The notes under the pieces: generated by a model
What the model was told of the DNA's origin: nothing
Database searches by the model: none
Seen by the model: the letters and a program-made list of their open reading frames with translations, nothing else
Made by a program: the position numbers and the translations under genes
Shown: one piece after another, positions 23,214 through 33,507 of the stretch
Layout: each line of letters starts with the position of its first letter
Numbering within the stretch: the stretch's first letter is position 1
Assembly: GCA_032622095.1 (NCBI GenBank)
Contig: CP136061.1
Coordinates: forward strand, 249,933,582-249,997,581
Length of the DNA stretch: 64,000 nt
Direction: 5' to 3'
Source: Siphonodentalium dalli
Taxonomy: Eukaryota > Mollusca > Scaphopoda > Gadilida > Siphonodentaliidae

Positions 23214-23786
23214 GTTCTCCATAGAAGATATACCCCGGGATATAACAAACAGGAAGCCAACTCAATACATGAGTTTGCATGCACCTGCCGACAGCATGCG
23301 TGACTTCACTCCCCATCATGGCTTATCAGTCTGCGTGACTTCACTCCCCATCACGGCTTATCAGTCTGCATGATGTACTTTATCAGGCGATAAATTAATG
23401 GAGAAAAAATAGTGTGAGCAAAGCATAATATCGAAGAAAAGTGCGACCATGTTGCAGATTAAATGTCTAGAGCGTTTTTTAAGTTTTTTACAATATCTGG
23501 ATTGTTTCAGGAGTCTTTTAGCATTGGAAACATCAGTTTGAGAATACCACAGGAAACAATTATTAAAGTTATATTAAGCAAACAAGGGCAATGAGCCAGG
23601 AGGGTGGAGGGTGGGCAGAACTTCCAGGAACGCCATGCTTTTTGGTCATAGCTGAATCAGAAATACAATGTACATAGAATGACATCAGTGTGTGAACAGG
23701 GTTGTCGTTGCGGCACAAGTTCAAGGGTGGAAGGGTAGAATGAGAGATGCAGCCTTGAGTTCTAACCTTCTGTGATGGCACAAGAA

Positions 23787-24144
23787 CAGTAATGCCCTAA
23801 ATAATCGACTCCTTAACCACAGCATAATTATTGGTAACTTTTCAGGATTTACCGGTAGTCAGAAATATGGCTTGTTGCCATTCATCGGAAGCTCTCACTG
23901 AGAGCTTTCCGATGAATGGCAACAAGCCATATTTCCAGCTAAATCCTGAAAAGTTACCATAACCACAGCAGAATTATGGGTAATTTTTCAGGATTTAGTC
24001 GGAAATATGGCTTGTTGCCATTCATTGGAAAGCTCTCACTGAGAGCTTTCTGATGAATGGCAACAAGCCGTATTTCCGACTTAATCCTGAAAAATTACCC
24101 ATAATTCTGCTGTGGTTATGGATTTGTTATTTAGGGCCTTACTG
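23787..24144. mobile_element. Fused double family A MITE
   Basis: It begins CAGTAATGCCCTAAATAATC, runs through one complete hairpin to gaaaagttaccat, then enters a second hairpin at aaccacagcagaattatggg and ends CTTACTG. It is 358 bp, against 213 bp for a single element. Confidence 0.85.
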
Positions 24145-24171
24145 TATGGTTTTGATAAACCCATTCACACT

Positions 24172-25005
24172 ATACAGTTGTCGCCCGCTGTCGAGGGAGA
24201 CATTGAGATTTGTCACCCGCTCGAGAACGGAATGTCTCCCGAGGAGCGCAGCTCCGAGGGAGACATTCCGTTCTCGAGCGGGTGACAAATCTCGATGTCT
24301 CCCGAGAAAAAGGGCAACAACTGTTTTGTTATCCGATTATACCACAGGAAAAAAATCCTTGCCATCCACACGCACGATGTTGCGAGTGCTATTTTCCCCG
24401 ATTATGTATATTTTCAGTAACTACTTATCATCCTATAGGATTTCTCTTCCATAAACGATTGTCAAGCCGTTAAGCGTTTGATAATCAGCGTTTAGTTACG
24501 ATGATTTTGGTGGTAAAATCGTCAATATCGGTCCATGCAATGTAAACCAATAAGCCATAAGGTATGTTATCGCCTTTTGCAATGTGGCATATTCAATATT
24601 CGCGACAAACGTATGCATTACGTTGTCCACCAGCAAACATTTATAACCAACCAACCTCAAGGGATCCACTCTTTCAATCTTGCATCATAATGTCGACATG
24701 AACATATTGAATCACCGAGATGTTTCGATGTAAAAAGGACATAATAACGCTTGTCCGATAAAAGTATCAACTTAAAAGTTCGAATATTAGTGTTCCTTAA
24801 ATATATGCAAATTAGCAAACACCACAACTGGTGTGTTTTGCGAATCCGTGGGGTATATAAGATCTATGATTTTTTAGTACATCGTAGTGATGTGAAATAG
24901 GTGAGTTACTGCAGTGTGTGTTTGGAGATATTCTTGCAATATAACGCCAGGCGGGCGACAAAAACAATGTCTCCCGGGTCAGCGGGCGACAGTGTGATTT
25001 GTCGC
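24172..25005. mobile_element. TIR element with GTCGCCCGCTG ends and internal long hairpin
   Basis: Left tcacactatacagttgtcgc + ccgctg pairs with right cagcgggcgacagtgtga. A second palindrome at 24192-24308 (gagacattgagatttgtcac ... gtgacaaatctcgatgtctc) lies next to the left end. The interior is AT-rich with no transposase. Confidence 0.65.
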
Positions 25006-25088
25006 CCGGCACGTGACAGCACATGGGCCAATCAGAAGGGTGGAAAATAGGGAGGAGGATAACAAACATGTTTGTTTCAGCATGCATT

Positions 25089-25133
25089 CAAGCCTACAAA
25101 TAGTGTGTGTCTGTCATTTGCAGAATGAGGTTA
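25089..25133. mobile_element. Family B end fragment
   Basis: caagcctacaaatagtgtgt + gtctgtcatttgcagaatga, then lost. Confidence 0.65.
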
Positions 25134-25558
25134 CCGCAGTAAATAATAGGTTGTCAATATTTTAAATATAGAGACAAATATGTCACCAGATCTAACATAT
25201 CTATCTACAATGCTATATAGATCTGTTCCTTATAGTATTACAGGTAACTCTGGTGATAAAAGTGACATCGCCATCAGCTTTAATGGACTGGTGTTCGGTG
25301 AGAGATTTATATTACATATGTACTCCTGCTCCATAAACCCAATCAATTATTTCAGCAAGCTACTACAGTTAATGACCACAGGATAATAAGCCAATATTCG
25401 TAACCCAAGATCTATGTACTGCTAAGGATGGATTTCTTCTTATGTCTGCTATGCCAGACAGTGGGTATAATCCACCTGCTACTCTGACAGATGTATGGTA
25501 AATGTACTTATACCACCAATCAATGTAATACTGGCAACATAAAGCCCACAGCTCAGCT

Positions 25559-26108
25559 ACATGGTTCATACATCTACCTTTGAACAAAATTCCAAAACTT
25601 TTCCATACCTTTTCCAGACTTCCTGATCATTTTTTCAAGACTTTTCAATGAACAAATTCAATAACTTTCCCATACGTCACATCAGGGAATTTGAAAAAAA
25701 AATTGGGAAAGACTTTACAATTTCCTTATTTTGAAAAGGTCACTGGAATTAGTGTTCGAATTATAGGAAGATGAGTAGCTATTGTGTTTACCATCCATAA
25801 AGTCTACGCTTTTATATGTTTTCATGGTTGATCACCGTGGCCTCCCCCATGTTTGCTGCAGTGATATATTATCCCTGAACAAACAGTTGCCAGTCATTTA
25901 GACATCATGTAAGTAATCAGCACTGCATGATATTTTATATTATTCCATGACTTTTCAAGACCTTCTCCCAGTCCCCCACCAATTTTCAAGACCTTTTCCA
26001 TAACTGGGTGAGAAAAGGTCCCATTTTCCAGACTTTTCAAGGGTATGGAAATCAAATTTTCGAATTCCATAACTTTTCCAGGATTCCAGACCCGCGTATG
26101 AACCCTGA
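25559..26108. mobile_element. Non-autonomous element with GGGTTCATAC ends (hAT-like?)
   Basis: The right end in reverse reads cagggttcatacgcgggtct; the left end reads catggttcatacatctacct. Both halves are rich in inverted ttttccagactttt / cttttcaagac blocks. Flanks share only agcta, so the TSD is uncertain. Confidence 0.5.
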
Positions 26109-26289
26109 GCTATTAAAGATGCTCTTTCTCTTCTGGACAACACATCCAACAACAACAACAACATTTCTTGGATACTCCTTTTCAAGACACCTTTCAATGA
26201 ACATGACCAGAAATGAGGGTTTCCTCTATAGAGGCAGCATGTCCCATTTAGAAACAACTGGTGTTATACGTATTTCATTCAAAAGTGTT

Positions 26290-26692
26290 TTAACCCTTTA
26301 CCCAACAAAACGCCCAAATAAAGCTTCAACAGCCTAAAATATCTTCGGTCTGTCTCAATAACATCATACCAATATGGATATCATTGGAACCGGTTCATTG
26401 ACCACATTGTGATGGTTACAGTTATGCCCTGTGGTCGCCTCGCATATATAAGAGAATGCATTGGCCTAAAAAAAAATTATAATTTTTTCTTGCATTCTTT
26501 AACAATTTTATAATTTGTTCTTACATTTTTTAACAACTTTTATAATATCTTTCTACATTCTTTGACAATTTTATCATTTTTAATATGTGTTAAGCCAATG
26601 CATTCTCTTATATATGCGAGGCGACCTATGGTCGACTCGCATATATATGAGAATGCATTGGCACAGGGCCGTTCTGTTGGGTAAAGGGTTAA
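26290..26692. mobile_element. TTAA-bounded piggyBac-like element, CCCTTTACCCAACA family, copy 1
   Basis: TTAACCCTTTACCCAACA at the left and TGTTGGGTAAAGGGTTAA at the right. Inside are a caacagcctaaaatatcttc leader, two hairpin modules (first one half-deleted), and a tcttacattttttaacaa linker array. Confidence 0.88.
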
Positions 26693-26868
26693 GAGATATA
26701 TTTCCAATAAAAAATGTTGTAATGTTTTAAGAAATTAAAATTAGCCAAATTTTCTTTCTAAATTTATAGAAAATTATTGGAGCAATTTCTCACCATTGTA
26801 TAAGAATCCTTTTGCACTTGCATTATCGGTCTGTCTGTCATCTGCTCATTTTCTATGAGCACCTCTCC

Positions 26869-27014
26869 CAGAAATATGGCTTGTTGCCATTCATCAGAAA
26901 GCTCTCCCCGAGAGCTTTCCGATGAATGGCAACAAGCCATATTTCTGACTAAATTCTGAAAAGTTACCCATAATTCTGCTGTCGTTAGGGAGTCGATTAC
27001 TTAGGGAATTACTG
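26869..27014. mobile_element. Family A foldback MITE, left end truncated
   Basis: Begins inside the left arm (agaaatatggcttgttgcca); complete right arm to GGAATTACTG then TA. Confidence 0.8.
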
Positions 27015-27113
27015 TATGTACCTCTAATGATGGATTTCTTACATAATGTTTATAAAATCACTAAATTTATTACCAGGCTTGTTTAGAGGGCCCTGAGAGA
27101 ACCCAGTCACTTG

Positions 27114-27367
27114 CAAGCCTTGAAATAGTGTGCCTGTCATTTGCAGAATGAGGTCCCCAGAGGGTGAATTTAGTGATGCTACCCCGCATAGTGGGCTAGC
27201 ATCACCAAATTCACCCTCTGGGGACCTCATTCTGCTTACACCTCAGCAGAATGAGGTTCCCAGAGGGTGAATTTGGTGATGCTAGCCCGCTGTGCGGGGT
27301 AGCATCACTAAATTCACCCTCTGGGAACCTCATTCTGCAAATGACAGACACACTATTTCAAGGCTTG
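27114..27367. mobile_element. Family B foldback element with perfect 8-bp TSD (reference copy)
   Basis: CAAGCCTTGAAATAGTGTGC ... ACTATTTCAAGGCTTG, flanked by gtcacttg at 27106-27113 and 27368-27375. It holds two hairpins in tandem, both with gcagaatgagg / cctcattctgc arms. An 8-bp duplication is the hAT superfamily hallmark. Confidence 0.88.
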
Positions 27368-27387
27368 GTCACTTGATCAGATAGATT

Positions 27388-27900
27388 ATGTCATGAATCT
27401 CTGCACTGGTTAACGCCCATAGAGATCATATAGTACCATCAGTACAAAACCTGGGAACTGTTTGAAGTTTTGACAGGGAACCTTATGAAGTTGAACAAAT
27501 AACGCGGGGAATATAACGTATGTCTTAGTTGGGGTTCCTTAATAATATACTTCACTGTAGGTGAAGGTCCTGACTAAAATTTTTACGATTTAAGTGACTT
27601 TGTGAGCAGTTTTGCTTTGCGTCGCTTACGCTTATAGAATTTCTCCTTGGTAATTAATTCAATGTTTATTGCGATATCGTCTCAGAAAAATCACAGAAAA
27701 GCATGAAATTTTGAGTTTGGACCTTCACCTTCAGTGAAGTAGATTATTAAGGAACAGATAATCTTTAAGAAATACATTCCCCACATTAAGTTATTGAATT
27801 TATAAGGTTCCCTGTCACAACATAAAAAAATTCCCAGGTTGTGTACTGGTGGAATATGATCTCTATGGGCGTTAGCCAGAGTAGAGATTCATGGCATGAT
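27388..27900. mobile_element. Long-TIR (~160 bp) foldback element
   Basis: catgaatctctgcactggtt and gcccatagagatcatat at the left mirror atatgatctctatgggcgtt ... gagattcatg at the right. The arms extend inward to cttcactgtaggtgaaggtc / gaccttcaccttcagtgaag. The ~100-bp loop is non-coding. Confidence 0.75.
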
Positions 27901-28755
27901 CTATGGATTAGAAAATGTGCATTCATTGCTTCATATGTGTGTGAACAAATGATCAATTCTTATCAAAATGGCCATATTACGATCGGAATATATAAAATAA
28001 AGAATGCTATTCTCAACAACACACCAACAGCTTAAACTTTAACTCAATTCAGAAGCTTTCTATATTTGTCATGGTAACTATCCATATAGCTGCTGAATTT
28101 GAATGAACTATATTTGACTCTTCTAGAATTGATAGAAACCCAAAAAGTCACATTCTAAAATAAGAACAAAGAAAATTCAAATTGAGAAGCCTGAAAACTG
28201 CCACTCAGACCTTTTACAAATTATCTCTAATATTTTCTTCCGGTGAGAGAAGAAAAACTACTATGTGAGACCTAGGATCAGACTGATGTTATTTTCCCAG
28301 TTGAATTTGGTGATGTTCACCCATTAGTCACCTCGATTATGCATTTTATCATCTGAAAATTAGGGGATATAGAAACTGAACAGGAGGGGAAAAGGTAACT
28401 AAAATAATGTTAATTTCAGATTATAGACATACAGTCAGTACCGTAATACCCTACCATCGATCTACATGTATATTTAATACGATATCCATCGATGACCCAA
28501 CCAAGCTTTCATACTAACATTGAAGCAATAAAATATAACAATAGCTTAATTTCCTTTACCACCCTACTGACATTTATTGTCCTTGCACTTTTGTCTGAGA
28601 TAAAAGAGTAATCTAATTTTCTGTCAGAGGGAATTGAATTTATATATAAGTACTCCGTCAGAGAGAATTGAATTCATATATAATTATTCCGTCTTCAGGG
28701 AACCAAAAACAACCGCAGAATACATAAATTCCTGAAGAAGGGACAAATATGTCTA

Positions 28756-29548
28756 CAAGCCTGAATTTAGTGTGTCAGACATTCCCAGAGGGTGAATTTA
28801 GACTCGCTATCCCGCACATCGGGCTAGCATCACCAAATTCACCCTCTGGGGACCTTATTCGGCTTAGGCGTCATCTTCTGTGAGGTATCTATTTAAGTAA
28901 TGGATGTTGACTTTGTTGCGTTCCATAGAGTATGGATGCAAGTTGGTCTGACATTTTGTGTGGCATCCGAAAGGTTTCCACACATAAAAATGTCAGACCG
29001 ACTTGCATCCATACTCTATGGAATGCAACAAAATGAACATTCATTACTTATATTTACACTCAAATGAGTCAACTGGAAGATTAGAATAGCATAAAGCACC
29101 AATTTCCAATGTTATTCTCATGACTTGATGCAAGTTGCATCTACACAAAAATGGATGCAAGATGGTGTCAGCACGCGACGTCATGTGACGTAATTTCGAC
29201 CAACCAACGTCCTGCATTCATGTTCCACAAAGCGAATGCATGTGTGAGTGTAAATATAGTCTCATATTAACATTGTTCTTAGTTTACTTTTTCCCTTCTA
29301 TTCAGTCCCCTACATGTACACGTAATATTCAGAACATCAAAATGCTTAATCGAGGTGACTGATGGATGAACATCAACAACTTCAACTGGGGAACTTCAAT
29401 CTGATCCTAGGTCTCATATAGCCACAGTGCTTAGCAGAATGAGGTCCCCATAGGGTGAGTTTGTTGACGCTAGCCCACTGTGCAGGATAGCACTACTAAA
29501 TTCACCCTCTGAGAACCTCAAAAGACAGAGACACTAAATTCAGGCTTG
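28756..29548. mobile_element. Family B element, long form, carrying another foldback insertion
   Basis: caagcctgaatttagtgtgt ... cactaaattcaggcttg. Flanks tatgtcta (28748-28755) and catgtcta (29549-29556) are a 7/8 TSD. The interior is interrupted by the palindrome listed at 28890-29275. Confidence 0.78.
28890..29275. mobile_element. Foldback insertion nested in a family B element
   Basis: Strong palindrome ttccatagagtatggatgca / tgcatccatactctatggaa about 28950-29030. Outer segments tttacactcaaatgag and gtgagtgtaaatat are inverted. Exact ends are unclear. Confidence 0.55.
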
Positions 29549-29723
29549 CATGTCTACAGTAATTTAATTTTTTGAATTCTTGAGTAATGGATGATGAAAT
29601 CAAATTGTGGCCATGAATTTTCAATGTTACTTTCTGCGAAGAAGAATATCATTATGTTAGCTCCAAGCCGCGATTTTGAAAGACTAAATTTGGGAGAAAT
29701 TACTTATCCATATAGCATCGCCT

Positions 29724-30113
29724 TTAACCCTTTACCCAACAAACCGGCCAAATAAAACTTCAACAGCCTAAAATATCTTCGGTCTGTCTCAATAGAACCA
29801 TACAAATATGGATATCATTGGAACCGGCTCCTTGACCACATTGTGATAGTTACAGTTATGCCCTGTGCCAATGCATTCTCTTATATATGCGAGTCGACCA
29901 TAGGTCGCCTCACATATATAAAAGAATGCATTGGCCTAAAAAAAATCTTTTTTTAACACTTTTTACCATTTATTCTTACATTCTTTAACAATTTTATAAT
30001 TGTTAACGTGTTAAACCAATGCATTCTCTTATATATGCGAGGCGACCTATGGTCGACTCGCATATATAAGAGAATGCATTGGCACAGGGCCCTTCTGTTG
30101 GGTAAAGGGTTAA
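29724..30113. mobile_element. TTAA-bounded piggyBac-like element, CCCTTTACCCAACA family, copy 2
   Basis: Both TTAA and 18-bp ends present; two hairpin modules of opposite arrangement (29868-29936, 30015-30083) with an AT-rich linker. Confidence 0.9.
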
Positions 30114-30164
30114 CAGAATAGAGAAAGAGATGGGAAGTCACACCAAAAGTTAGCTCACCGTCAC

Positions 30165-30290
30165 CCAACTACGGACTACATTAAGGTGGTAACTGGACTT
30201 CATATTGGTTAACTTCGGTGATCACACAATAACTGTGATGCATGGAGCCCCTCATGTGGGATACACGAAGTGTTATCATTATTTTCTTAA
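30165..30290. repeat. Degenerate 5S-like repeat
   Basis: ggttaacttcggtgatcaca with cgtcacccaactacggacta upstream, i.e. the same box C to box A order (minus strand) as at 17600-17656 but much decayed. Confidence 0.4.
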
Positions 30291-30385
30291 ATCTAGAGCA
30301 GATAAGTAATCGTTCCTCCATATTCACCGTGACAACTACACTACATGTACACTTTAAGATTCACCAGATCTCATTCTGAGTCCTC

Positions 30386-30849
30386 TTAACCCTTTACCCA
30401 TCAGAACGGCCCTGTGCCAATGCATTCTCTTAAATATGCGAGTTGACCATAGGTCGCCTCGCATATATAAGAGAATGCATTGGCTTAACACATATTAAAA
30501 ATGATAAAATTGTCAATGAATGTAGAAAAATATTATAAAAATTGTTAAAAAATGTAAGAATTTTTTTTTAAATTGTTAAAGAATGTAAGAAAAAATGGTA
30601 AAAAGTGTTAAAAAAAGATTTTTTTTAGGCCAATGCATTCTCTTATATATGCGAGGCGACCTATGGTCGACTTGCATATATAAGAGAATGCATTGGCACA
30701 GGGCATAACTGTAACCATCACAATGTGGTCAAGGAGCCGGTTCCAATGATATCCATATTTGTATGGTGTTATTGAGACAGACCCAAGATAATTTAGGCTG
30801 TTGAAGCTTTATTTGGGCATTTTTGGCCGGTTTGTTGGGTAAAGGGGTT
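30386..30849. mobile_element. TTAA-type piggyBac-like element, CCCTTTACCCAACA family, copy 3 (inverted)
   Basis: TTAACCCTTTACCCatcaga left; right gttgggtaaaggggttg has lost its TTAA. Modules run in the reverse order to copies 1 and 2. Confidence 0.85.
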
Positions 30850-31018
30850 GTACAAGGTTTATTCAGGCACAGACAGGGCTTGTTTTGTCATTTGAGATGA
30901 TGCTTTTATGTTATAGTCATTTACTTTGTGTGACGCCAATGTAATGTGTACGCCACTTGTGGGTCATACGAATTTGTAAATATTGCACAAGAAACATTGT
31001 AATTCTAGGAACAAGCGT

Positions 31019-31227
31019 GTAATAAATAGCATTACTGTGTAATGGTGTAGGGCCCTGCGAATCATTAATAAATAGCATTATGTGTAATGATGTAGGGCCC
31101 TGCGAATCATTAATAAATAGCATTATGTGTAATGATGTAGGGCCCTGTGAATCATTAATAAATAGCATTATGTGTAATGATGTAGGGCCCTGCGAATCAT
31201 TAATAAATAGCATTATGTGTAATGATG
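31019..31227. repeat. 45-bp tandem array that contains a hAT-like terminus in each unit
   Basis: Units tagggccctgcgaatca + ttaataaatagcattatg + tgtaatgatg repeat about 4.6 times and run directly into the element starting at 31228, whose first 17 bp are the same tagggccctgcgaatca. Confidence 0.9.
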
Positions 31228-31766
31228 TAGGGCCCTGCGAATCAGGCATTTTCATTTCGAATTGAATCAGGCAAATGATTCCGAATCGCATCGAATCATG
31301 GCATCAGACGTATCAATAGTGAAAATGATTGTAGATATCACTTGACTGAGTGGCCGTACCGGTATCAATAGTGAAGATGATTGTAGATATCACTTGACTG
31401 AGTGGCCGTACCGGTATCAATAGTGAAGATGATTGTAGATATCACTTGACTGAGTGGCCGTACCGGTATCAATAGTGAAGATGATTGTAGATATCACTTG
31501 ACTGAGTGGCCGTACCGGTATCAATAGTGAAGATGATTGTAGATATCACTTGACTGAGTGGCCGTACCGGTATCAATTTGGTCACTTCGTAACAACGATA
31601 AGTGATTGTCAGTATATTATGTAAATATTATCCATAAATGGATCAAATTTGCATTTAACCAAATAAGTGCACATTCTTTTTTTGCGAATCAGGACAGCCG
31701 ATTTTTGAATCGAATCAAATCAGCCGAAAGAATCTGAATCGCATTGAATTGATTCACAGTGCCCTA
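31228..31766. mobile_element. hAT-like element, TAGGG(G)CCTGCGAATC family, copy 1
   Basis: tagggccctgcgaatcaggc at the left; gattcacagtgcccta at the right. Flanking taatgatg / aaatgatg (7/8). The interior has gaatcgaatca-type inverted motifs and a 52-bp tandem array. No transposase. Confidence 0.8.
31311..31576. repeat. 52-bp tandem repeat, 5 copies
   Basis: Unit atcaatagtgaagatgattg + tagatatcacttgactgagt + ggccgtaccggt, nearly identical; a single-copy relative is in the sister element (33610-33662). Confidence 0.92.
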
Positions 31767-31870
31767 AAATGATGATTGCATGTCTGCAACATATCTACAT
31801 ACATTGTACTCACTTGAAACCACCAACTTCTCTGAAAATGAAAATTACCAATGATAAACACTGGGATTAA

Positions 31871-31879
31871 AAAGGATAT
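31871..31879 (-). promoter_or_regulatory. Cav1: U12-type AT-AC donor site ATATCCTTT
   Basis: Immediately after the TGG AA of exon 2 the minus strand reads ATATCCTTTT, the U12 AT-AC donor consensus. No usable GT lies at the position where the coding match to exon 3 must break. Reading on without splicing gives YPF and a stop. Confidence 0.92.
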
Positions 31880-32234
31880 TTCCATTCCACGACACTTATA
31901 CACAGCTTCCGTATAGGATTTTTCAAAGTCAAACAGAACAAAGCACGAACGGGTCTGACAACCTGATTTTGTTGTTTCCTGACTGCGGCGCGTTTTCTCG
32001 TCATGGTGGCAGATGCAGCGGCAGCTCCGAGTGCCAAATTCCATGCGTTACTCACAGTCTTAACTGGTTGGTCAGGATCAGTTGTTAACGTTATAGTCCT
32101 GCTACCATCTTCGGCAGGATCAGTAGGACCTCCAGCGGGCGCCGGGGCAACAGGTGGGGACACAGGTGATTTCTCGCTTGGAGGATTTCCACCAGGTCTT
32201 GTTGGACTCGATGGTGGCCGAGCATTATTTGTTC
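31880..32234 (-). CDS. Cav1: Voltage-gated calcium channel alpha-1 (L-type, Cav1-like), coding exon 2
   Basis: Seen: a 355-nt open exon on the minus strand after the acceptor TTTTTTCTTGCAG (intron ends at 32235), entered in phase 1. It encodes a Pro/Ser-rich tail ([11 protein letters not shown], then [11 protein letters not shown]), then [20 protein letters not shown], then a basic stretch, then [20 protein letters not shown] ending EWK. Known: AW-x-A-A-rich, basic segment, RAL(F/L)CL(T/S)L(K/N)NPIR and S(I/V)VEWK are hallmarks of the cytoplasmic N-terminus of Cav1 channels just before domain I S1. The upstream Pro/Ala tail is variable in the family. Cav2 and Cav3 channels have different sequence here. 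The exon ends at an AT-AC intron. The in-frame ATG at 32163 is not the likely start, because the frame is open to the acceptor. Confidence 0.93.
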
Positions 32235-32296
32235 CTGCAAGAAAAAATGTATCAAGTTAATTTTGTTTTCGTATTTTTTACAACATTAACAATTTA

Positions 32297-32590
32297 AACT
32301 GATGTGAAACACTCTGGTAGGGTGATCAGATAGAAATGGAGAATAATCTTGCTCAAAGTAGTGTAGTATATCCAAACTGACAACAAACACCGACATTCTT
32401 AGTTATTAATTATATACAGTGACTCTCGATGGCAAAATTGTTTTCGTGCGTTTATCGCCGATAGTTGCGTCCCGAATCGGGAAGTAAATATTTACAATTT
32501 TTTCTATGGAGTTGTAAGGTTGATTTCTTTAAAATTTTCGGTAATGTTACTAAAATGCTATAAAACTCCAGTTAGCATTGAAATACAATA
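32297..32590. repeat. Dispersed repeat C, copy 2
   Basis: Same blocks and order as 15886-16200. It begins about 60 bp upstream (minus sense) of the calcium channel exon 2 acceptor. Confidence 0.7.
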
Positions 32591-32599
32591 TGTTATTTA

Positions 32600-33175
32600 C
32601 AGATATAACTATTAGTGTTTATATATGTCTTGTCATTTGTGTTCAATGTTATGTTTATAATACATGTATTTATGGATTACATCGAAATGATAATTCCAAT
32701 AAAGAAATTTTAAATTTAAAATTTAAATTTGGTTTAAAAATTAAAATAATTTTTACAAAGTAAAACTTTATATGGACATTCGACCTTAAGCTGCACACAT
32801 GTAAGTTACTGGCCAGCGGTAAGCTGCACTGTAATAGTTAGCTTGAGTGACTCCAAACGATGCACGAAGGGCAGTTTCTGACTGGACTAGTTTCTTTCAG
32901 AGGCCTGACCGAATCCCTTCTTTATTCGGGGTTTCTGTTAGGGGTTGGGGGAATGGGGGGGGGGGGGGGGGGGGGGGGGGGTACCCAATAGCCACTGGGG
33001 GAAATCTAAGTCCATCAACAAACTGTGTATATCTAATATAATAGTATTTAGTAAATCAGTTGATAATTTAAGCCCAAGTTCTGAACATCTGTGGTGATAT
33101 AAGTAGATTAAGTTAAGGAATCATAATTGTATCTTACTTTTTAACAATTTGAAGGGTTCAGTAATGTACAGTAAT
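32600..33175. other. Intronic stretch with a poly-G tract
   Basis: AT-rich sequence with a ~27-bp G run (32955-32981); no gene recognised. Confidence 0.6.
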
Positions 33176-33176
33176 G

Positions 33177-33262
33177 TCCTAGAGGTGAATTTGGTGATGC
33201 TAGCCCACTGGACGGGAAAGCATCACTAAATGCACCATCTGGGGACCTGATTCTGCAAATGT
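33177..33262. mobile_element. Family B core fragment
   Basis: agaggtgaatttggtgatgc ... gcatcactaaatgcaccatc palindrome with gacctgattctgcaaatg. Confidence 0.7.
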
Positions 33263-33507
33263 AGGGTATATATATTTTTTTTCACATTTTTTTCCCCAAA
33301 ATAAATATTTTTAAGTTAGTGGGTACATACAAGTGGCAAGTAAGTGGGTTTTTTAATTATACATATAAATTTATCACAATTCTAATGGGTAGCATATGGA
33401 ATCTTAGATTTTTGTAGAAATATTCAATTAAAGAACAGAAAGCATGAAAACATGCAATCAAAACGTGTTGATGTTCAGTGTATACTAGTACGAGTTAATG
33501 CATAATA

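Larger units (their letters stand above)
461..31879 (-). other. Cav1: AT-AC (U12) intron 2 of the calcium channel gene, 31.4 kb
   Basis: Intron between codon bases AA and G of the conserved EWK-PFE lysine (phase 2). I see no host coding exon inside it. Its bulk is MITEs, TTAA-bounded elements, tandem arrays, SINEs and 5S-like repeats listed separately. Stretches between listed elements show only AT-rich sequence and stop-rich frames. Confidence 0.88.

Noticed and set aside
26008-26337. Overlapping 100- and 109-residue frames on both strands
   Set aside because: They lie in the inverted ttttcaagac-type blocks of a transposon and run into a TTAA element end.
31860-31917. Conventional GT donor further downstream of exon 2
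   Set aside because: Reading past TGGAA gives YPF and a stop before any GT, while the AT-AC reading joins perfectly to PFEYLIL in exon 3.
32003-32260. Plus-strand 85-residue frame ([14 protein letters not shown]...)
   Set aside because: Exact antisense shadow of calcium channel exon 2, whose minus-strand reading matches a known family.
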